A stretch of DNA of 64,000 bases from Photobacterium frigidiphilum (GTDB lineage: Bacteria > Pseudomonadota > Gammaproteobacteria > Enterobacterales > Vibrionaceae). This document shows, piece after piece, positions 38,295 to 48,016 of the stretch. The stretch's first letter is position 1; each line of letters starts with the position of its first letter. Under the pieces are notes generated by a model, which ran no database searches, had not been told where the DNA came from, and saw only the letters and a program-made list of their open reading frames with translations. Location of the stretch: positions 1-64,000 of the forward strand of contig NZ_PYMJ01000024.1 in NCBI RefSeq assembly GCF_003025615.1. The letters are read 5' to 3'. Both the position numbers and the translations under genes were made by a program.

Positions 38295-40022
38295 ATGACA
38301 GCAGCAATGGAACAGCTTGTAGCCCATACCATTTTGCAAGGCTTCGATGCTATGTATGGTCGATTTCTTGACGTAACCGCAGGTGCTCAAGAGCGATTTG
38401 AACAACAAGATTGGTCTTCTGTTCATTTAGCGTTAAAAAAACGAATCAGTTTTTATGACCATCATGTCGGGTTAGTGACGAGTCAAATTCAGATAATGCT
38501 CGGTGAACGCTACGCCAATCGCTCATTTTTAATGGCCGTTAAATCATCGTATGAAAATTTACTGTTAGATTATCCACGATATGAAATTGCAGAAAGTTTT
38601 TTCAACTCCGTTTATTGTCGTATTTTTGAACATCGTAATATCAACCGAGATAAACTCTTCGTTCATAGCTCGCAAGAAAACCGGATCCCAACTTATCCCA
38701 CTCAGTTGACTCGCATCTACCATGCTCACTCAGGTTTAACGTCTTTGTTCGATCGTGTTTTAGACGACACGCCCTTTACCCAAGTATGGGAAGACAAACA
38801 ACGTGATACCAAGCTCATCATCAACCACCTGAAGCAAGAGTTCGGGGCAGCATTTAATGATGACACCTCGTTAGAGCTTATTCGCGAGCCATTTTATAGA
38901 AATAAAGCGGCTTACTTGATCGGCAAAATAACACTAAACCATGATGGGCAATACCAAACCATTCCTTTGGTATTACCTGTACTCAATAACAGTAATAAAC
39001 AGTTATACGTCGATGCCTGCATCTGCCATGTGAACGATGTGAGTATTATCTTTGGTTTTGCGCGCTCTTACTTCATGGTGTACGCACCTGCTCCTGGTGC
39101 GCTTGTTCGCTTTTTATCGAACCTTATTCCCAATAAAACGAATGCAGAGCTATATACTGCAATAGGGTGCCAAAAACACGGCAAGACAGAGCTATACCGT
39201 GAGTTTTTAACCCACCTAGATAATTCTGATGATCAATTTGTTACCGCCCCAGGTATCAAAGGGATGGTTATGTCAGTGTTCACTCTGCCATCTTACGATT
39301 TTGTTTTTAAAATAATTAAAGATAAATTTGCGCCACAAAAAGATATTAGTCATGCCACGGTTAAAGAAAAATATAAACTTGTAAAAGAGCATGATCGTGT
39401 TGGTCGTATGGCTGATACTCAGGAATACCGACATTTTACATTTGAACGCCATCGCTTTAGTGATGAGTTATTAGCAGAACTATTGGCTGCTGCTCCCTCG
39501 ATAATCAAAGTAACGTCAGACCAAATCATTATTAGCCATCTATACATGGAACGTCGAATGATCCCATTCAATATTTATGTAGAACAAGCGAATGATGATG
39601 ACCTTCGCGATGCCGTTGATGAATATGGTAAAGCAATTAAACAACTCGCCGCGGCTAATATTTTCCCTGGCGATATGCTATTCAAAAATTTTGGGGTAAC
39701 GCGTCATAAACGTGTCGTGTTTTATGATTATGACGAAATCAACTATATGACGGAAATGAATTTCCGTAAAATTCCAGAGCCACGAACGCCTGAAGATGAG
39801 ATGTCTGCTGAGCCTTGGTATAGCGTGGGTATTTACGACGTATTCCCTGAAGAATTTCGTACTTTTTTACTTATAAACCCCAAAGTAAAAGCCTTATTTA
39901 ATGAATTACACAGTGATTTATTTGAAGCTAAATATTGGCAGTATTTGCAGCAAAATATAACGCACGGTCAATATGAAGATGTCTATCCCTATAGAAGTGT
40001 ACATCGTCTACGTATGACATAA
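38295..40022 (+). CDS. aceK: Isocitrate dehydrogenase kinase/phosphatase
   Basis: Phosphorylates and dephosphorylates isocitrate dehydrogenase, steering isocitrate between the TCA cycle and the glyoxylate shunt. The 575-residue length and sequence blocks are those of AceK: the N-terminal regulatory half ([18 protein letters not shown]), the kinase half with [20 protein letters not shown] (split here around residue 453) and the DEINYMTE metal site. CGGAGGG precedes the ATG. It stands alone next to the thr operon rather than after aceBA as in E. coli, so its control is uncoupled from those genes. It is divergent from thrL. Confidence 0.95.
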   Translation: MTAAMEQLVAHTILQGFDAMYGRFLDVTAGAQERFEQQDWSSVHLALKKRISFYDHHVGLVTSQIQIMLGERYANRSFLMAVKSSYENLLLDYPRYEIAESFFNSVYCRIFEHRNINRDKLFVHSSQENRIPTYPTQLTRIYHAHSGLTSLFDRVLDDTPFTQVWEDKQRDTKLIINHLKQEFGAAFNDDTSLELIREPFYRNKAAYLIGKITLNHDGQYQTIPLVLPVLNNSNKQLYVDACICHVNDVSIIFGFARSYFMVYAPAPGALVRFLSNLIPNKTNAELYTAIGCQKHGKTELYREFLTHLDNSDDQFVTAPGIKGMVMSVFTLPSYDFVFKIIKDKFAPQKDISHATVKEKYKLVKEHDRVGRMADTQEYRHFTFERHRFSDELLAELLAAAPSIIKVTSDQIIISHLYMERRMIPFNIYVEQANDDDLRDAVDEYGKAIKQLAAANIFPGDMLFKNFGVTRHKRVVFYDYDEINYMTEMNFRKIPEPRTPEDEMSAEPWYSVGIYDVFPEEFRTFLLINPKVKALFNELHSDLFEAKYWQYLQQNITHGQYEDVYPYRSVHRLRMT

Positions 40023-40180
40023 AAATTCATGCAAAATGGCATAAGCGACAATTGATAATTCGGGCGGGATCATGTTTTATGCACTCGAACGCATTTAAAT
40101 GTAAATGAAATATCAAAACCGATAATTCTGTCCTAATATCAATAAACACAATCAAAACTAAGAACAGTGGCGGTGGCGCA

Positions 40181-40645
40181 ATGAAAAAATTGTTGATCAC
40201 ATTAGCCCTGCTGGTAGTGGCATTACCAACAATTGCTGCAGAAAATAACGCATTTCTGGGGTTAATTGGTGATGAACATTCATCATCAGGCTGGTTTATG
40301 ACATCTCAGTCAAATTCCATCGAACAATTTGACCTTTGGCAAATTGATAGCGGATATTCATATTCGTTAAATGGGAATTTACAGTTCTATTTAAGCACTC
40401 GCTTATCATCAGGTAATGATACAAAATCTGCGAGCCGAGGAGTGCTATCTGGAGTGGCTTATAACCTGAGCCCAAAGGTCAGCTTACAAAGTGCGGTTAC
40501 CTCTGAAGTTGTCGAGCGTGATACTGTCTATGGCGTAGAGATTACGAGCCAATATGATGTCACTGACAAAGTAAATCTAAGAGCGACCGTTGATTACGAA
40601 GCGCTTGAGCAGATTTATCAACTGGGTATTGGGTTTCGTTTCTAA
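40181..40645 (+). CDS. Small predicted outer-membrane beta-barrel protein, unknown
   Basis: The 154 residues start with a signal peptide (MKKLLITLALLVVALPTIAA, cleavage near AA-EN). The mature part of about 134 residues shows alternating polar/hydrophobic strands separated by short turns (SYSLNGNLQFYLSTRLSS, GVLSGVAYNLS, VNLRATVDYEA) and ends LGIGFRF, with the terminal aromatic residue that targets barrels to the Bam machine. That suggests a small barrel, perhaps with fewer than eight strands. I do not recognise the family. It follows aceK by 158 bases and is convergent with the RraA-like gene. Confidence 0.7.
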   Translation: MKKLLITLALLVVALPTIAAENNAFLGLIGDEHSSSGWFMTSQSNSIEQFDLWQIDSGYSYSLNGNLQFYLSTRLSSGNDTKSASRGVLSGVAYNLSPKVSLQSAVTSEVVERDTVYGVEITSQYDVTDKVNLRATVDYEALEQIYQLGIGFRF

Positions 40646-40737
40646 CTCAATATCAAATAACCCTTTTCAGCAATGGCTCTTCGATAGACCCCAGTCAATA
40701 AAATACCTCTTCTGCAAACCCATCATAAATAAAACAA

Positions 40738-41229
40738 TTAAAGCACAGATAAATCTAGGGGCTGTTTGCTCAGTAATATCCCGTTAAGATCTGCATACAG
40801 ATAATCGCCTGGATAGATCATAGTATGCGCGACAGTCATGGTGACATTCATATCACCCGTTTGACGTTTCACGGTTTTGTATGGGCATGTACCTAAAGCT
40901 TTTACGCCGAGATCTAAGGTCGCGAGAGTGCCTACATCACGAGCAGTGCCATTAATAACAATTCCTTGCCAACCATTTTTCACTGCAAGCAATGCTAGCT
41001 GATCACCCAGTAATGCGCCGTTATAAGAAGCATGCCCATCAATAAACAGTACTTTCCCCGTACCATCTTGAGACACAATATCGCGAACTAAACTGTTATC
41101 TTCAAAACAACGTAAGGTTACCACCTCACCATAAAATATTTTTTTTCCGCCATAGTCATTTAACACAAGAGGTAACCATCGGACATCTTGTTCGTAGTGA
41201 TCACACAAATCGGGTAATAGATCGTTCAT
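40738..41229 (-). CDS. RraA-like protein
   Basis: Member of the RraA/4-hydroxy-4-methyl-2-oxoglutarate aldolase-like family. E. coli RraA inhibits RNase E; other members are metal-dependent aldolases or decarboxylases. The 163 residues align with RraA throughout (LCDHYEQDV, FYGEVVTLRCFEDNSL, VLFIDGH, GIVINGTARDV, GDYLYADLNGILLS), but the DGGGS loop of RraA reads DGHAS here. R and D of the aldolase site survive in TARDVGTL. Since Vibrionaceae usually also carry a canonical RraA, this may be the paralogue; which activity it has is open. Confidence 0.8.
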   Translation of the reverse strand: MNDLLPDLCDHYEQDVRWLPLVLNDYGGKKIFYGEVVTLRCFEDNSLVRDIVSQDGTGKVLFIDGHASYNGALLGDQLALLAVKNGWQGIVINGTARDVGTLATLDLGVKALGTCPYKTVKRQTGDMNVTMTVAHTMIYPGDYLYADLNGILLSKQPLDLSVL

Positions 41230-41303
41230 ATCAAACTCCTTTTATAACTAAATAGCCCTATTTTCTTATTCTATTTATGACACTTTAAGATCTCATTTCT
41301 CAA

Positions 41304-41717
41304 TTAAGTGTAGAAAAAGGTAGACCATTTACCGAGATTTTGTGTTTCAATGCCCTCAAGTAAAACAGGAACCAGATAAAGTCTATTGTTTTCAACCCAA
41401 TAGATTGCATTTTGTTCAAACATTGCCGCTAACTCAAATGCTTGTTTACAGGATAAATCAACAGCAAAGCTCGGCTCTGTCCAACACCTATCCAGAGAGC
41501 GACAACATATAGGCATCCATGCATCTGTTAACATGATGAGATTCTTTTCCAGCGCGATATTTCTCTTAACGTTATCAGAATGAGTAAGAACAATGCTTCT
41601 CGGATTAAAAGCTGTTAGAATTGCAAAGCAATGGTAAACAGGGTGTTGCCTTGCCTCGAAGGTAATGTTTTGATATTTTCGCCAAAGCGATTTTTTTTTA
41701 CACTTATGTTGATTCAT
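41304..41717 (-). CDS. DUF3293 domain protein
   Basis: A 137-residue cytosolic protein. The order of FAILTAFNPRS at about 31-41, a DNVKRN-x-ALEK helix, the WTEPSFAVDL strand and a C-terminal FEQNAIYWVENNRLYLVPVL fits DUF3293, a family of unknown function common in gamma-proteobacteria. Five cysteines, two of them as a CC pair near 71-72, are unusual for a cytosolic protein of this size. It is divergent from arcA and 74 bases from the RraA-like gene, with which it may be cotranscribed. Confidence 0.75.
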   Translation of the reverse strand: MNQHKCKKKSLWRKYQNITFEARQHPVYHCFAILTAFNPRSIVLTHSDNVKRNIALEKNLIMLTDAWMPICCRSLDRCWTEPSFAVDLSCKQAFELAAMFEQNAIYWVENNRLYLVPVLLEGIETQNLGKWSTFFYT

Positions 41718-41788
41718 TCATTTTATGACATTGTAATTTGTAGCGAATGTTAAACACTCTAAACAAACGTAGTGCATCCTCATTCAAT

Positions 41789-41802
41789 TTGATATAAATC
41801 AA
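41789..41802. promoter_or_regulatory. Perfect FNR box upstream of arcA
   Basis: TTGAT-ATAA-ATCAA matches all ten consensus positions. It lies in the 382-base divergent gap between the DUF3293 gene and arcA. A TATATT -10 at 41838-41843 would put it near -54 relative to arcA, not the ideal -41. In E. coli arcA is also activated by FNR. Nothing else in the gap is recognised. Confidence 0.7.
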
Positions 41803-42099
41803 TAAACATCTAAAAATCGGCATCGAAACAAAGACCCTATATTGTTAGCGAGCTGTTAAGTGCTTACAATCATCGCCATCCAAGGGAGATTGTAGCCAGT
41901 ACCCACAGAGAATCGGGTTTTTCAACACAGTTGCGACACAAAAACGTATTGAATTTATGGATGGCGTACCAAACAGGCCGCTTTTAAAGTGAAAAATTAT
42001 GTATTTTGTCTAATACTTTGCCTGTATGTGAATTTTTTTTATAGAATTTAACTATTCTGTTTTTGACCAGATTCCGTTTTAGTAAATTAGGTACAGCCA

Positions 42100-42819
42100 A
42101 TGCAAACCCCTCACATTCTAATTGTAGAAGACGAGCACGTAACACGTAATACCCTTAAGAGCATTTTTGAAGCTGAGGGTTACACTGTCTTTGAAGCCAA
42201 TGACGGCGCTGAAATGCACCAGATGCTTTCTGAGCACCCCGTTCACCTTGTTATCATGGATATCAACCTACCAGGTAAAAATGGTTTATTACTAGCACGT
42301 GAACTTCGCGAGCAAGGTGATATGGCTCTTATGTTCCTGACAGGTCGTGACAACGAAGTGGATAAGATTTTAGGTCTTGAAATTGGTGCTGATGATTACA
42401 TCACTAAACCATTCAACCCTCGTGAGTTAACTATTCGTGCGCGTAACTTACTGACACGTGCGATGAACCAAGGTCTACCAACTGAAGATAAGAAATTGGT
42501 AGAGCGTTATGAGTTCAATGGTTGGTCTTTAGAAATCAACAGCCGTTCTTTGGTTAGCCCAAGTGGTGACCAATTTAAGCTTCCTCGTTCTGAATTCCGT
42601 GCTTTACTTCACTTCTGTGAAAACCCAGGCAAAATTCAAACGCGTGGCGATCTTCTGAAGAAGATGACTGGTCGTGAACTTAAGCCTCACGACCGTACGG
42701 TTGACGTAACTATTCGTCGTATCCGCAAGCACTTTGAATCTGTTGCTGATACACCTGAAATCGTTGCAACGATTCATGGTGAAGGTTACCGTTTCTGCGG
42801 TGATCTAAACGAAGAATAA
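42100..42819 (+). CDS. arcA: Aerobic respiration response regulator ArcA
   Basis: Receives phosphate from ArcB and represses aerobic respiration genes when oxygen is scarce. The 239 residues show an OmpR-type layout: receiver domain with acidic pocket VEDE, phospho-acceptor D54 in IMDINLPGK and ITKPF, then a winged helix (about 135-232, [10 protein letters not shown]...[13 protein letters not shown]). Sequence is almost that of E. coli ArcA. A long leader of about 250 bases separates the likely promoter from the ATG. It converges with the arcB-lipoprotein pair; in E. coli arcA and arcB are far apart. Confidence 0.97.
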   Translation: MQTPHILIVEDEHVTRNTLKSIFEAEGYTVFEANDGAEMHQMLSEHPVHLVIMDINLPGKNGLLLARELREQGDMALMFLTGRDNEVDKILGLEIGADDYITKPFNPRELTIRARNLLTRAMNQGLPTEDKKLVERYEFNGWSLEINSRSLVSPSGDQFKLPRSEFRALLHFCENPGKIQTRGDLLKKMTGRELKPHDRTVDVTIRRIRKHFESVADTPEIVATIHGEGYRFCGDLNEE

Positions 42820-42888
42820 TTCGACTATTGTGCCAATGACTCAAGGGTAAAAGCGCTTCGTTTTTACCGAGTCTTCAGCAAATAGTGA

Positions 42889-42923
42889 GAAAAAAGGCTC
42901 CTATAGGAGCCTTTTTCTTTTTT
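42889..42923. terminator. Bidirectional terminator after arcA
   Basis: AAAAAGGCTCCTA and TAGGAGCCTTTTT form a near-continuous stem, with A-rich and T-rich flanks. It serves arcA and the convergent lipoprotein gene. A weaker hairpin, GGTAAAA/TTTTACC, precedes it at 42847-42869. Confidence 0.85.
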
Positions 42924-42950
42924 AGAATACTGTCGTTAGAATACTGCAAA

Positions 42951-43529
42951 TTAAAATACTTGGTTAACCGTCACGTCACGTTGTGTAATGGTATATTCCT
43001 TACCACTCTTAACCAGTGTAACCGTCACATCAACTAAACTTGCTGGTGCCCAACTAGGCCCATCACGCAGCATAAACTCAACGCCACTCTGATAGCTCTC
43101 GCCATTTTGACCCATACTATTTTGCAAATAGCTTTGTTCCATAATATTGACGTCAAAATCATTATCGTCGTTAGCCGTTAATAGCCATTGTTGCTCTGCA
43201 TTTTTTAAGACGATTTGCTTTACTTTAATCCCTTGATATAAAGCATCACTTTGAGGAGAGAGTAATTGAATAGATGCAAGTAAACGACCTTTAGCAGCAG
43301 AACTAGCGCCAATCCCTACGCTACCTTCATCTTCAATCATTGGCATGCTGTTTAGCCAAATCTCACTGTATAAAGCAATCGACACATCTTCTATCGTTAA
43401 TGCATCATCAGCTTGCTCTATCGGTACGACCACAGCAGTCGCATTGTCTTGTTGGCTATTTTGATTAGCACAAGCCGCAAGTACAACGGTAGATGCAATA
43501 ATACCACTCAGTTTCATCCATTTTTTCAT
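42951..43529 (-). CDS. Predicted lipoprotein translationally coupled to arcB
   Basis: The 192-residue product has a lipoprotein signal peptide, MKKWMKLSGIIASTVVLAAC, with the lipobox LAAC and lipidation at C20; alanine at +2 favours outer-membrane sorting. The mature part has a low-complexity acidic linker (about 21-45) and then a predicted beta-rich domain without cysteines. I do not recognise the family. Its ATG overlaps the arcB stop (ATGA, 43526-43529), so both are made from one message. This suggests a link with Arc signalling or merely shared expression; the sequence does not say which. Confidence 0.75.
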   Translation of the reverse strand: MKKWMKLSGIIASTVVLAACANQNSQQDNATAVVVPIEQADDALTIEDVSIALYSEIWLNSMPMIEDEGSVGIGASSAAKGRLLASIQLLSPQSDALYQGIKVKQIVLKNAEQQWLLTANDDNDFDVNIMEQSYLQNSMGQNGESYQSGVEFMLRDGPSWAPASLVDVTVTLVKSGKEYTITQRDVTVNQVF

Positions 43530-45922
43530 TTAGCTTTCTCCTGTTCAGCTACCCACTCGCGTAATACATTCAGATCATGCGCATAACCATTTTTAATCTC
43601 ATCAACCCAATCATTAATGTTTTCCCACCATGCTGGTAGTTCTGGTGATTGTGCCTTTTGAGCGACTTGCTGGATATGCTTTAAACCGATAGAACCCGCG
43701 GCACCTTTAATTTTATGAGCTTCAAACTTAATCCCATCTTTGTCTTTCGCTGTCATATTAGAGTCAAGAATTGCTATATAGTCTGGCATCATCTTTTCAA
43801 ACATCGCGATACTTTCATGTACTGGTTTGGTGCCGACAATTTCAACATAAGACTCAAGCATCTCTAAATCGAGTAATTGATTAAACATTTCATTATTTGA
43901 ATGTTCTACCACGACTGCTGGTTGAGCATCTGAAACAGGCTCAATTGTTTCTATCTCTTCGTCGCCATCAAAATCATCAAGCGGACAGGTCAGTACTAAT
44001 CGCTGAATAACATCGGTAATCGCTTTGACACTCAGAGGCTTACTTAGCGCCTCATCCATACCTTTTTCAATGTACTCGTTTTTATCACTGATCACATTCG
44101 CGGTTAGCGCGACTAATGCGGGTAAATAATCGTACTTTTTACGCAGTGCTTGCGCTATATCAAACCCTGTCATATCCGGTAATTGAATATCAAGTAACAC
44201 AAGATCGAAAGATTCAGGATCGAACATAGCCAATGCTTCATCACCACGCATCGCAACCGTTACTTCATGCCCTAAGCTTTCCAGTAACGCTTTAGCAACC
44301 GTAATGTTGAGTTCAATATCTTCAACCATAAGGATACTTAAGCTGGCTTGAGGTACCACTGGCATGATTTCTTCTTCAACGACAGCCTCAACTAATGGCA
44401 CTCTAATGGTGACAGTAAAAGTACTGCCTTCACCGATATCAGAAGTAACCAAAATATCGCCGCCCATGAGCTGCACCAACTGACGAGAAACCGCAAGACC
44501 GATGCCCGTACCTACCGCGTGTAAATTGTCGCTACCTTGCTTAACTTGGTAATACATGGTAAATATTTTATCGACTTCAGACGCTGGAATCCCAATGCCA
44601 CTATCTTCAACGTCAAAGGTGATTTCTGCCTCATGCTCAAAGATTTCACTGCTCACCGATAAGATTACACCCCCTTCTTTGGTGAATTTGGTCGCATTAC
44701 CAATCAAGTTCCACAATACCTGACGTAAACGTGTGCTATCAACTTCGATGAAAGCGGGTAGTTTAGTTAATCGTTCCAAGTCAAAACGTAAGCCTTTTTG
44801 TTCAGCCATCAAACTTGAAATATTATCCATTTCAGTGACAAATTCATTGAAGTCTAGAGGCTTAGGCATCAATTCTAAACGACGGCGATCTGACTTATCC
44901 ATGTCTATGATGTCATTAAATATATTACCTAGCGTTATCGCACTCACATGAACGGTACGCATATAACCACGCTGCTCATCATTTAGCGGCGTTTCAAGCA
45001 ACATTCGACTTAAACCGACAATACCGTTTAGCGGCGTACGTAATTCATGGCTAATCGTCGAAATGAATGCGGTTTTATCACGACTCGCTTTTTCTTGTGC
45101 GTCTTGGTATTGCTTACGCTCTGTAATATCTCGACCGAATCCCATTAAGCCTAAACGTCGACCATCACGGCGATAAAACGGGACTTTTCGCAATTCAAAA
45201 ACCGCTTTTCGACCATCGGGATATTCCAACCATTGTTCGTAAGTCAACGATACATTTTGCTGAAAAACTTGCTCATCCGTTTCAACAATTTTTATCGCTG
45301 CTTCTTCGCTATATACATCCCATGGGGTTAACCCGACTAATCCTTTTTCAGTTTTCCCCGTGAGCTCTGCCATTGCTCGGTTACAACCAGAAAACTCACC
45401 TTTCTCATTACGGTAGTAAATAAGATCCGGAGATGCATCTAAGAACGATTTGAGTAATGCGCTTTGCTCTGCAAGTTCTAACTGCGCATTTTCACGCTGA
45501 TATACTTCATTTTCTAAATCATGCATGGCTATTTCACGGGCTTCTTCCGCTTTTTCTCGCTCTTCAATCTCTTGATTAAGTTGCGTGATATTCACTTGAA
45601 GCTGCGTATTTAACTGCATGTCACGAGAGCGCATTTCTTCTAATTTACTGACCAATTTAGATAAACGCTGGCGAGAATCTTCCAACTGATCAACGACCAC
45701 CGATAAAAAGTAAACGGCCCAAGGTGTGATCAATAGACCAAAGAATACCGAACGCACAATATCGATGTTATGCACTTCACCTTGTAGTGCGAGAGTCACC
45801 CCTATTTGAACAACAACAGCCAAGGCCACAAGCGCCAATGCTAATAATAAGCTGAATCGCACTATGCCTAACTTGACTAACAAGTCGACATAGAACTGAG
45901 CCAGGACTTTGATTTGTTTCAT
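43526..45922 (-). CDS. arcB: Aerobic respiration sensor kinase ArcB
   Basis: Tripartite membrane kinase reading the quinone pool and phosphorylating ArcA. The 798 residues show two membrane segments (about 22-45 and 58-78), a coiled-coil linker, a PAS domain (about 155-275), the histidine kinase with H292 in STISHELRTPLNG, N/G boxes (NLIGNATKF, GIGIPASE, GTGIGLAVS), a receiver with D578 in LLDIQLPD and an Hpt domain with H736 in EAHKIKGAAGS. E. coli ArcB is silenced by disulfides through C180 and C241: C180 is present (FSGCNRAM) but position 241 is valine (RKAVFEL). It is followed by the coupled lipoprotein gene. Confidence 0.97.
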   Translation of the reverse strand: MKQIKVLAQFYVDLLVKLGIVRFSLLLALALVALAVVVQIGVTLALQGEVHNIDIVRSVFFGLLITPWAVYFLSVVVDQLEDSRQRLSKLVSKLEEMRSRDMQLNTQLQVNITQLNQEIEEREKAEEAREIAMHDLENEVYQRENAQLELAEQSALLKSFLDASPDLIYYRNEKGEFSGCNRAMAELTGKTEKGLVGLTPWDVYSEEAAIKIVETDEQVFQQNVSLTYEQWLEYPDGRKAVFELRKVPFYRRDGRRLGLMGFGRDITERKQYQDAQEKASRDKTAFISTISHELRTPLNGIVGLSRMLLETPLNDEQRGYMRTVHVSAITLGNIFNDIIDMDKSDRRRLELMPKPLDFNEFVTEMDNISSLMAEQKGLRFDLERLTKLPAFIEVDSTRLRQVLWNLIGNATKFTKEGGVILSVSSEIFEHEAEITFDVEDSGIGIPASEVDKIFTMYYQVKQGSDNLHAVGTGIGLAVSRQLVQLMGGDILVTSDIGEGSTFTVTIRVPLVEAVVEEEIMPVVPQASLSILMVEDIELNITVAKALLESLGHEVTVAMRGDEALAMFDPESFDLVLLDIQLPDMTGFDIAQALRKKYDYLPALVALTANVISDKNEYIEKGMDEALSKPLSVKAITDVIQRLVLTCPLDDFDGDEEIETIEPVSDAQPAVVVEHSNNEMFNQLLDLEMLESYVEIVGTKPVHESIAMFEKMMPDYIAILDSNMTAKDKDGIKFEAHKIKGAAGSIGLKHIQQVAQKAQSPELPAWWENINDWVDEIKNGYAHDLNVLREWVAEQEKAK

Positions 45923-46026
45923 GATTTAACCCACAACCTAGAAGTGCTTCATTTAATAATATCTTGTGCGGTGACAGAACCAAAGGATAAGTACCACAGT
46001 TATGCTCGAATGTTATATTTAACGCA

Positions 46027-46050
46027 TAAAAAAACCTGCTCTCGCAGGCT
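46027..46050 (-). terminator. Terminator after the PAS-GGDEF gene
   Basis: On the minus strand GCCTGC and GCAGGT pair over GAGA and are followed by T7. It separates the GGDEF gene from arcB. Confidence 0.85.
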
Positions 46051-46071
46051 CATTAGGGTTTACTGGCACGA

Positions 46072-47898
46072 TTAAAAATCATCGTTGTCAGATATCGACA
46101 TTGAACAATTTCGTCCTGCGGCTTTGGCTTTATACAGTGCCACATCCGCCATGCCGACTAAATCGCCATAATCTTGAGATGGTAAAGGGATAACCGACGC
46201 AATGCCTAAGCTTACTGTTAGTGTATTGGCGACGTTAGAATAGCCGTGCGTTAGGCCTTTGGTGGCTAATTCTTGATGAATATTCGCTGCGACGATCTCG
46301 CCCCCTTTTAAATCAGTATTCGGTAATAAAAAAGCAAACTCTTCACCACCATAACGTGCCACTTCATCGGTACCTCGCTGTACCACGTTACGAAGCACTT
46401 TCGCGACTTCTTGCAATGCGATATCACCTTGTTGATGCCCGTAGTTATCGTTAAAGGCTTTAAAATAATCGATATCACATAAGATGAGGGTGAGAGGCTG
46501 TTGCTCTCGAACATGACCATGCCACAGCTTACGTAATTGTTCATCAAAACTTCGTCGATTAGCGACTTTGGTTAAACTATCGATGAAGCTCAATTCTTGT
46601 AAGTCCATAATCGCATCAGCTAATTGCTGTTCAGTCGCTTTGCGTTCTGTTACATCACGCGCCATAACCAATACGCCAACGGAGTTATCAGTTGGATCTC
46701 GATAAGGCGATTTTGCCACTTCGTACCAAATAGGAGTGCCATCTTCAAGAATGACGTAATCTTCTGTTTTAATGGTAATACCCTTTGCCATAACTTCTTC
46801 ATCTATGGGACGACAAAGCTCCCACTTATCAGAGTCAAGCACATCCGAAACGCCTTTTCCCAGTAAGGTTTCAGTGGTGTATCCCAACGAGTGGGCGAAC
46901 GACTCATTACAGCCAACATAAACCCAATGCTGGTTAAACAATCCAATAGGGTCTTGGCTCGCGCTTAAAATCGTATCCAATAAATTATTACGTTGCGCTA
47001 ATGTCTGCTCTGTCACTTCACGCTTTTCAATTTCAGTCTTAAGACTTTCTTGCATTTCATGCCAATCAGTTACGTCATGACTGATCCCAAGCGTGCCAAT
47101 AACCTCACCATTATCACCAATCAATAACGTTTTATTGGTTTCTAATAATCGGCTGCAACCGTCTGGTGATGTCGTCCAGGTATGCGTTGAATTGTTACTA
47201 GAAAGCGAGGCTTCTTCGCTATCAATCAAGCCGTCATTGAGCCTACCTCGCCAAAAACGATCGAAGGCTTTATTGGTTCCAATCATTCGGTCGGCATTAT
47301 CTTGAAAATACACTAATTCAGACAGGGAGTTTAAAACACTTTGGAATACGCGTTGTTCTTGCTCAATTTTACTTTGCACAACATTGTGCTGTTGCGGTTC
47401 ATATAGATACAGTAACCATGCCATTTTTCTTTTAAAACGAATACGTTGACCTGATATTTTTAACTTCATACCTAAACGGTCTGACAATATCAGCTCTTTA
47501 CCCCAATCTCTAAAACCTGTTTCATTACTATGAGGACGTAAAAAGTCATATAGCATTTGGGGCTCGATATTATCTGGATAGATATAATTACTACCGACTT
47601 TTCTAACCCCTATTAATTCACGGCACGCTTTATTGGCATAAAGTAATGAGCCATCATAGCCACTTACAATAACGGCCCCGACTGGCAAATAATTAAGATT
47701 AGCTTGGATTTTTTTAAATGAAGATAACCGAATATTATGAAAAATCAGCGCTAAAAAAGCACCGCCAATAGAAATAGCTAAGACCACTGTCGTAAACATC
47801 AGAATCGGACTATCGAAGTCAGCAGAAGAGATTAAAGCCCAACAAGCAGATGGGCTAAACAATAGAATAAGAAGAATAAACTTACGACGGTAATTCAT
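46072..47898 (-). CDS. PAS-domain diguanylate cyclase
   Basis: Predicted membrane-bound enzyme making c-di-GMP. The 608 residues begin with a hydrophobic segment (6-22) and a second one (33-54), followed by three PAS-like domains (about 62-170, 185-280, 303-418, the last ending VMARDVTERK) and a GGDEF domain (about 435-600). The active site reads RYGGEEF at 515-521, and the RxxD inhibitory site RGTD at 508-511 is in canonical position, so the enzyme should be active and feedback-inhibited. It lies upstream of arcB on the same strand, but a terminator separates them. PAS ligands are unknown. Confidence 0.93.
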   Translation of the reverse strand: MNYRRKFILLILLFSPSACWALISSADFDSPILMFTTVVLAISIGGAFLALIFHNIRLSSFKKIQANLNYLPVGAVIVSGYDGSLLYANKACRELIGVRKVGSNYIYPDNIEPQMLYDFLRPHSNETGFRDWGKELILSDRLGMKLKISGQRIRFKRKMAWLLYLYEPQQHNVVQSKIEQEQRVFQSVLNSLSELVYFQDNADRMIGTNKAFDRFWRGRLNDGLIDSEEASLSSNNSTHTWTTSPDGCSRLLETNKTLLIGDNGEVIGTLGISHDVTDWHEMQESLKTEIEKREVTEQTLAQRNNLLDTILSASQDPIGLFNQHWVYVGCNESFAHSLGYTTETLLGKGVSDVLDSDKWELCRPIDEEVMAKGITIKTEDYVILEDGTPIWYEVAKSPYRDPTDNSVGVLVMARDVTERKATEQQLADAIMDLQELSFIDSLTKVANRRSFDEQLRKLWHGHVREQQPLTLILCDIDYFKAFNDNYGHQQGDIALQEVAKVLRNVVQRGTDEVARYGGEEFAFLLPNTDLKGGEIVAANIHQELATKGLTHGYSNVANTLTVSLGIASVIPLPSQDYGDLVGMADVALYKAKAAGRNCSMSISDNDDF

Positions 47899-48016
47899 CG
47901 AACATCCACATCAGAAAAATACGGCCAAACACATTCAGGGGAAAGTTAATGTTCAAACAGTAAAATCGAATATGCATGATTATTAATTACTTGAACTATC
48001 AATAATCTATCATAAG

